In this document: positions 54,001-61,481 of the stretch, piece by piece
Layout: each line of letters begins with the position of its first letter
Position numbering within the stretch: position 1 is the stretch's first letter
Source: Opisthocomus hoazin
Taxonomy: Eukaryota; Chordata; Aves; Opisthocomiformes; Opisthocomidae
Length of the DNA stretch: 64,000 nt
NCBI RefSeq assembly: GCF_030867145.1
Contig: NC_134431.1
Span: forward strand, 9,749,089-9,813,088
Direction: 5' to 3'
Translations under genes and position numbers: made by a program
The notes under the pieces: generated by a model
Databases searched by the model: none
Told to the model about the DNA's origin: nothing
What the model saw: only the letters and a program-made list of their open reading frames with translations

Positions 54001-57000
54001 GAAAATAAAGTCCTGTGTATTTCAGTGAGAGAAGAAACCACATCCTGGGCCCCAAAACCATTAAGACCAAAGTCTCATCATGCTCCCTGAGGAAAAAGAA
54101 AACACGGTATCATTTGTTTGCTCTCTATGGGAATCCGTTTTCAAAATAAGTGTCATGTGAGGATGAATTTAGTCTGGCAATTATCCGTCTGAAGAAAAAC
54201 AGAATAAATCATTAAGCAAACGCAGGCAGAACCTTTTGGTGCCTCAGATCTAGTGGTCAGCCCCTCATCAGCTTATCAGAGTGTTCATTTACCTTGCATC
54301 TGACCTATCTCTACCTTGTACCTTTTGAGATGCATATCTGTGTTCACATCAAAGGATAGATTTGGAGACTTGTGAAAGGGCTGTAAGGGTTCAGTGGCAT
54401 GTAACAGAAAAACGTTCTGTGTGTTTCAGAAGAAATTCCTGTGAAAATGACCTTTTAAGGATACAAAATTCCGATGGTCAGACACATACCTGCCATTAAC
54501 GTATGACTGGGTAGACTGCATAGTTAAGTAACTCTGTGTGGCCATATAGCATATGTGCATTCATGTTAAGCTCTTAAGTCCTAGCAAATCACATTATTAA
54601 AAACAATCAGCCTTTTTCTTTACCTTGCAAACTGTGGTCCATTGGAAAGTGCTTGGTTTCTTCAAAGGCCTTAGTTATTACTGGTCCTTTTAGAAGTGCA
54701 TTGATTGCATCAACCTACAATTGGAATGTTTTCAATCAGTGTTAGTAAAACTTGCCGAAGAAAATCTGAACGGAACTCTTGTGGGAAGATGCAAAAGCCA
54801 TTACACTGTTTGTATTTTGAAATGATTTCTCGTTGACAAATAGCATTGAGACTTTCTAACCATGAACTGGCCTTAAGAGCCTTACGTCGAATACAGTGTT
54901 TTGCACAATGATGATCCACATGCTGATGAGATAAAAGATAATACAAAAGAATTCTCTGGTGCTATACCTCTATAAAGACATCTGTTGGCCAAACTGTGAG
55001 GACTCTCCTGAGATCTGTAAACGTGATCCATTTAGACCAAACAAGGTGTTAGAATTCTGTCCATCTTTTCCTCTTTTTCATGAAAGCTGTTTTTCCCCTC
55101 AGTCTAGTGCCTGAGATAAGGCAGGTCAACCTTGCTTAAATCACACAAGGCACCTGGAACGTTGGCAAAACTGATTCCTCAAACTGTCCTACAATATACT
55201 TGCTTACACTGTACTCCAAAATCTTGATAGTTTGCCTTCCCTCAAAATATGATTTCTTTAAACAGTTTCATGCTTCCACAGTTTCTTGTATTGACATGGA
55301 TAAAGAGAAATCCATTGTGTGTAACAGTAATGCTTTACATACCTGGTTAAACAGATGCTCCAGACAGCCGTGAAGTTTGTCTTGTTTGTCTAAAGGAATC
55401 CTCATATCATTGGGAAGCTCATCTCCTAATGAAGGAAAGATGAAAAGCTTTTTACTGTCTTACCAATGTAATCTGTGATGAGGCCACAGATGACATAAGC
55501 ACATCTTCACACTGGAGTGGGTGAAAAAATGATTGCTGCTCTGTCTCTAATTCATAGATCAAAATATGCATGATTTTTCATACAATGCAAATTTGCAATA
55601 ACTAAAGAAGCTTATCCCTGCTGAATACCTTTTCCATATTCCAAACCTACTGGGGTTAATTAGAAAAAGAACAAATCTCTATTTTTATGCTTTTGTGATT
55701 AGTTTTGAAGAAAGAATACTTGCAACTTAAACATGCAGGTGCTTATAATCAGCAAAGACTTATCAGCTCTACTAAGGAGTCTGGTATGAGAAATATGCAC
55801 GTAACCTATGCGTGTACTCACCTGATCCCATCTCATCACTGCCCAAGTAAGAGCTATTACTCCGTACACTGGTGTATGACAGCACTGAGTCCCGGTTACT
55901 GTTACATTCACTAGGAAGAAGAGCAAAGAAAGTGACTGGAAAAAAGCTGTCCTTACACTCAGCCTCTGATATACATAATTCTGGTTTTATTAACACTGCA
56001 ATCCCCAAGACTAATTCTGTTACGCATATACAAAAGAAAAACTAATTACATGCAGAACAACCATTAAGCAAGGCCTCTGGGGCTGTGTCCGAAGAGGATG
56101 TCTTTTTCCATTTATAGTGACCACTCCATGCTTTATATATCGCCTGGATCCTATAAATAAGGAAGATGGACTTCCCACCATGGACCTCATCTGGGTTGCA
56201 TCATTAAACATGCACTATGAGCACTGAGTAAGGGGGAAACAATTAAAATCTCTGAGACCGAATCTCCACAAAACTCAGCATTTGTTACCAGTTCTCAGGA
56301 TAGTAACAGCATCCAACTCCAGCATACGCTGAAGCTGCAGTAGCACAGATAATAGAGATGAGAGAGGAAATGTAAGGAATCTGTATCACCGGACAATCAG
56401 GCACTGCAGATCCTAAAATTATCTCAGGAAGCAGAGGAGTCACTACTCTGTTGGCTTCACACCAATGTTAGCTCACACACACATGAAAAATTGTAGTATG
56501 AAGCGCCTCTGTTTAAATTTCACTTTACACTAACCATTACTTAATAAAAGTAACCAAAAAGGCTATGGATCTCAGTCTGTCCTGTTCCAATTAAGTGACA
56601 TGGTGTTTTTAATGGTACAAGCCCAAAACAAAGCCTACAGAATTCTCCATATTATCTCTTCCTCTGTTTTTATTTTAGACTGAGATGGGAAAAAAATACA
56701 AGAGCAACTGAAAGAACCCTAACCGGGGTTCTTGCCTGTTACTTGTTAATCCTGTTACCAAAGAAATCTGTTTTTTCTGAAGAAGATTAATACCTATGGC
56801 AACTACTCTGCAGAACGAACCCTTATGAAATTTGACTTACACCTACAAATGGTCCTGGAGAAAGAAGCATGGCTAAAGCAAACAAGATTTTTTTTTTTTG
56901 TCTGTAATTTGCTTATTTTTGTAGCTCCTCAGTAGTTTTTGAGACCAAACCCATCAAAATACATTTTATTCCCCCTTGAGTAACTATTATCTATAATATA

Positions 57001-60000
57001 TGCTTAATTCTCTGCCTCTGACTAATAAAGATAAGACAGAATAATCTTTCTAATCTTACATTTCTGTGTAAAATTTTGGCATAAGTGAGAGACCCACAGA
57101 GACTGGTTTTGATGTCACTCTGTTACCCTGAATACATTAACCTCAATTATAGAAGCTAACAGGGTTTATTATTCAATTATAGAAACTGAACAGGGTTCAT
57201 AAATGGGATTCCTACTAACACAGAAAGAAATACAGCACACTTCAATAGAAAAGCTTCAGAGCACACACGCAGATTTAAACCTAGCACAATAAATAGATGC
57301 CACAGATCTCAACATTATGAGCACTAGTTTCCTTTACTGACTTCATATTTGCTGTCCTTGGAGACATTCAATATTCAAATGGAAAAGACCCTGAGCAACC
57401 AATCTTGTTGGACCTGTTCTGAGCGAGAGACGGGACCGCGGTCCAATGTAAACTGTTCCGATTCTGTCATTTCTGCAGTCCTGCACGAATGTAACATATT
57501 ACTGCTTGTACTAGTACTAAACCAAGAGCAAGTAAAGAATCAGGCCTGTAGCGTGGCGTGGAGGTTTCAAAGATGCATCATTCATTCAGGTTACTCTGAT
57601 CCTCCCAACTCACTGTAAAGTGTCTTCACTCTTTTGTAAAGGCTAAGTCCTATGGACTTACTATAACCACAAAAATAGCCTATTAAGGATGTAAAATTGC
57701 AATGGTCAGACACAACTGCAACTTGTTCTGTATCTTCTGAAGCTGAGTTTCTAAATACTTCCTCCCAGGAAAGACAGATTTGGAGTGTGTGAGCTTTCCT
57801 TTGGTAGCAAATATTCCTGGAGAAGCAGCAGTCAATCATATTTTCATATGGATTCATATTAAGGGTGGACAAGGGAAAACCAATGGACGTCATCTATCTG
57901 GATTTTTGTAAAGCCTTTGACACGGTCCCCCACAACATCCTTCTCTCTAAATTGGAGAGCCATGGATTTGATGGGTGGACCGTTCAGTGGATAAGGAATT
58001 GGTTGGATGGTCGCAGCCAAAGGGTAGTGGTCAACGGCTCAATGTCCAGACGGAGACCAGTGACCAGTGGAGTCCCTCAGGGGTCCGTACTGGGACTGCT
58101 GCTGTTCAATATATTTATCAATGACATGGACAGCGACATCGAGTGTACCCTCAGCAAGTTTGCAGATGACACCAAGCTGAGTGGTACGGTCGAGACACCA
58201 GAAGGACGGGATGCCATCCAGAGGGACCTGGACAAGCTGGAGAGGTGGGCCTGTGTGAACCTCATGAGGTTCAACAAGGCCAAGTGCAAGGTCCTACACC
58301 TGGGTCGGGGTAATCCCCGCTATCAATACAGGCTGGGGGATGAAAGGATCGAGAGCAGCTCTGCCGAGAGGGACTTGGGGGTGCTGATAGATGAAAGGCT
58401 GGACATGAGCCGGCAATGTGTGCTGGCAGCCCAGAGGGCCAACCGTGTCCTGGGCTGCATCAAGAGAAGCGTGGCCAGCAGGTCGAGAGAGGTGATTCTG
58501 CCCCTCTACTCTGCTCTGGTGAGACCTCACCTGGAGTACTGCGTTCAGCTCTGGAGCCCTCAGCACAAGAAGGACATGGAACTGTTGGAGCGAGTCCAAA
58601 GGAGGGCTACAAAAATGATCCGAGGGCTGGAGCACCTCTCCTGTGAGGACAGGCTGAGAGAGTTGGGCTTGTTCAGCCTGGAGAAGAGAAGGCTGCGGGG
58701 AGACCTGATTGCAGCCTTTCAGTACTTAAAGGGAGCCTATAGGAAAGATGGGGACAATCTTTTTAGTAGAGACAGCAGTGACAGGACGAGGAGTAATGGT
58801 TTTAAACTAAAACAGGGTAGGTTTAGGCTGGATATAAGGAAGAAATTCTTTACAATGAGGGTTGTGAAACACTGGAATGGGTTGCCCAGAGAGGTGGTGG
58901 AGGCCCCATCCCTGGAAACATTCAAGACCAGGCTGGACAGGGCTCTGAGCAACCTGATCTAGTTAGTGGTGTCCCTGGTCGCTGCGGGGGGGTTGGACTA
59001 GATGACCTCTAGGGGTCCCTTCCAACCCAAAACTCTCTATGATTCTATGATTCGATATCCCAAAACCAAGATTTTGAGACACCCGAATAAACATTTACAG
59101 TTGTGGTTTCAAAGGCCCATTAAAAATAAAAATATCAATGTGCTTTTCTGTTTGTCAGTGTCTTAGACTTTTGGGAAAACCGTGTGGAGAACTGAATGGG
59201 AACATCCCCTTACAATAGCAGCTATTGTAAGACCAAACAGTCTGCAAACTCCTGAGCTTCTGTAGTTGCCAGCTATACGACATAGAAAGGGAAAGTCACA
59301 CTAGACCTATTTATTTCATTTCAGTCAATTTTCTAGAAGCATTATTTTTTTGGCATTGTTATGAGGGAAGATTTTTTGCTGTGTATGTCTGCATGGTAAT
59401 AAATGTAATGAAATAACTATAGCTAGTGAATACTTTACATTAAGTGAATACAGAATAATTGACTGACTGGAAAATAAGCTGCTTGTTGAATCCAGACCTG
59501 GCTTGGAACTTCGAAACATTGTATGAGTAAGGTAAAAGCAGCACAATCTCCAGACTAACCTGTAGGAGTCTCTGAAACTCATTGTGTCATGTCCAGAGTC
59601 TTCCTGGTCCTCCTCAGAAACTTTGAAACAGACCTTCTTGATTCCACCGTGCTCAGCTTTGTCAGGATCACTCTCTTCTGTTCCCAGGGAAGGTGGAGAT
59701 GTCTCCTCCGTAGATGGTGGCTCACAGGCACCACCTTCTGTAGGTTCTGTTATGGTGGACAGAAGTCTGCAAAAGGAAAACATAGAGCTCTCAGGGACTG
59801 GTGGGTAGTCTCACAAATGAGGTATAAAGACTACGGCTGGATTTCAGCTATGTGAAATCAATGCAGCCTTGCCAGCATTTTACACAGACTACAGCTACGT
59901 AAAATGGCAAGCTCTGAAAGGGGTTCATTGAAATCCACGGATCTCAGTTCACAAAAGGTCCTGTTTCCATAGGTACCCTGCCTCCATAAGGTACAGCTTA

Positions 60001-61448
60001 ATCACTGTGACCATGGTGGCCTGAAAGGGCTGTTTTTAACTCACCAGAGTCCTCACTTTCTTCATCCAAGGTGCTGGGTTTCTCCTCTGAGGCAGTGCCT
60101 CAGCTCGCTGGCTCTACCCAGCAGCTACCGCCCTTTCTTAAATATGTTTGAGCCAAGTTGCACAGGTTTTTGGGTCAGCTGAAGTTTTGGTGCACAATGG
60201 CCTGTGCTCTCTTCTTACTGGGATTCCTGGAAGTGGCTGCAAGTGGCTTAGGGCAGCTTACGGCCTCCTGCCACACAGATCACCCCTGCAGCCCCTGCTA
60301 CCAAATCCCTGCCAGTTTTGCACAATACACAGATGCACTACTCAAATCCTTCATTACTACTGCTAGGAGACCCATGACGTGAAAAAGAGAAAGCAAAAGA
60401 CAAAAAGAGGAAAGGAAAGCATGGGTGCTATAGAGAAAGCTGCCTGAAATCACAAGTTTTGCTTACTCCTGCCTTATGACAGACAAAATCTCAAGGGTAG
60501 AGACTCTGTCTATATGGAATTCCAAAACTGCTGTTGGCACCAAATAGATCCTTACATTGGAATATGTAGTAAGCAAAACAGTGGCTGTTGAATTCAGTTA
60601 GACTTTCAGGAGCAAAGGACAATAATATACACGTTGGTGGATCTGCACAGGAGTAGGCTTGACACAACTAGCGAGGAGCTGTAATGCCCGTGCGAACAGG
60701 TGAGTGTAAGAGCACAGCAGCTGGGGCCGACAGGCACAAAGTGTATTCTGAGGTGAATGCCTCCTCTTTATCAGAACTGCCCTCTGCAGTGCACGCGGGA
60801 CGCTTTACTCACTTATTTATCTGGATGACATATTGCTTCATCTCCTTCACTGCAATGTCAAGTTTGTTAAAAAGGTGCAAGTATGAGTCCTGTATCTCCC
60901 GATCTTCCTGTTTCAGCAGAAAACTGAGTCCCCTTTCTTCCTGAATTGTTCCTCCATTCTGCTGGCCAAAGCTACCATCAAGATCTCCATCTTCTGGGGT
61001 CAGACATCTCCAGGATGGTGCAGCCATAGTGGTGATGCAATGTTGAGTATATGAGACTGGATTTACGGTACCTACTAAAAATTGAAGGGTTAGTTAGTAT
61101 GGCTCTCATGACTTTCCCCACTGCATCCCAATAATGATAGTCTAGGATAGCTGGATTTTAACAGAAAAAAATAAAGTTTCACAGAATTATTTTATATAAT
61201 TACACTTTATGATAAAGCAGTCTTTAAAAAAAAAAAAAAAAAAGTGAAGGGTTTTCTTCCTGGCATGCCAACTAGGTGTTCTGAATTTACTGCAGTCCAG
61301 AAATAGGTTAATTTATGGAAGTAAAGACAGCAAGTGTCCACACATATACAGACAGCATGGATAGTATCTCAAAGCATTTGTTGAAATGTTAATGAATGCT
61401 TGTTCTCAGGAGTTGGTCTGAATTATTATTCCAGCTTTACAAACATTT

Positions 61449-61481
<33 letters not shown>

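Larger units (their letters stand above)
44370..55821 (-). other. PREX1: Remaining PREX1 introns between exons 6 and 18
   Basis: Introns longer than 300 nt lie at 44370-44927, 45031-45699, 45888-46648, 46716-47402, 47518-48166, 48311-48974, 49075-49977, 52087-52771, 52901-54623, 54715-55342 and 55426-55821. Apart from the separately listed CR1 pieces, duplication and CTCF-like site, I see nothing in them beyond AT-rich sequence and splice signals. Confidence 0.75.
55911..59559 (-). other. PREX1: PREX1 intron carrying the long CR1
   Basis: The largest intron in the window (3.6 kb). About 1.2 kb of it is the CR1 insertion at 57861-59055. The rest holds a T12 tract near 56888-56899, a tandem duplication at 57143-57200 and no recognised exon. 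Confidence 0.85.

Noticed and set aside
58077..58952. Minus-strand and alternate-frame ORFs within the CR1
   Set aside because: They are shadows of the reverse transcriptase frame.
61226..61243. Processed pseudogene or SINE ending in the A18 tract
   Set aside because: No gene-like or tRNA-like sequence is found upstream of the tract on that strand.
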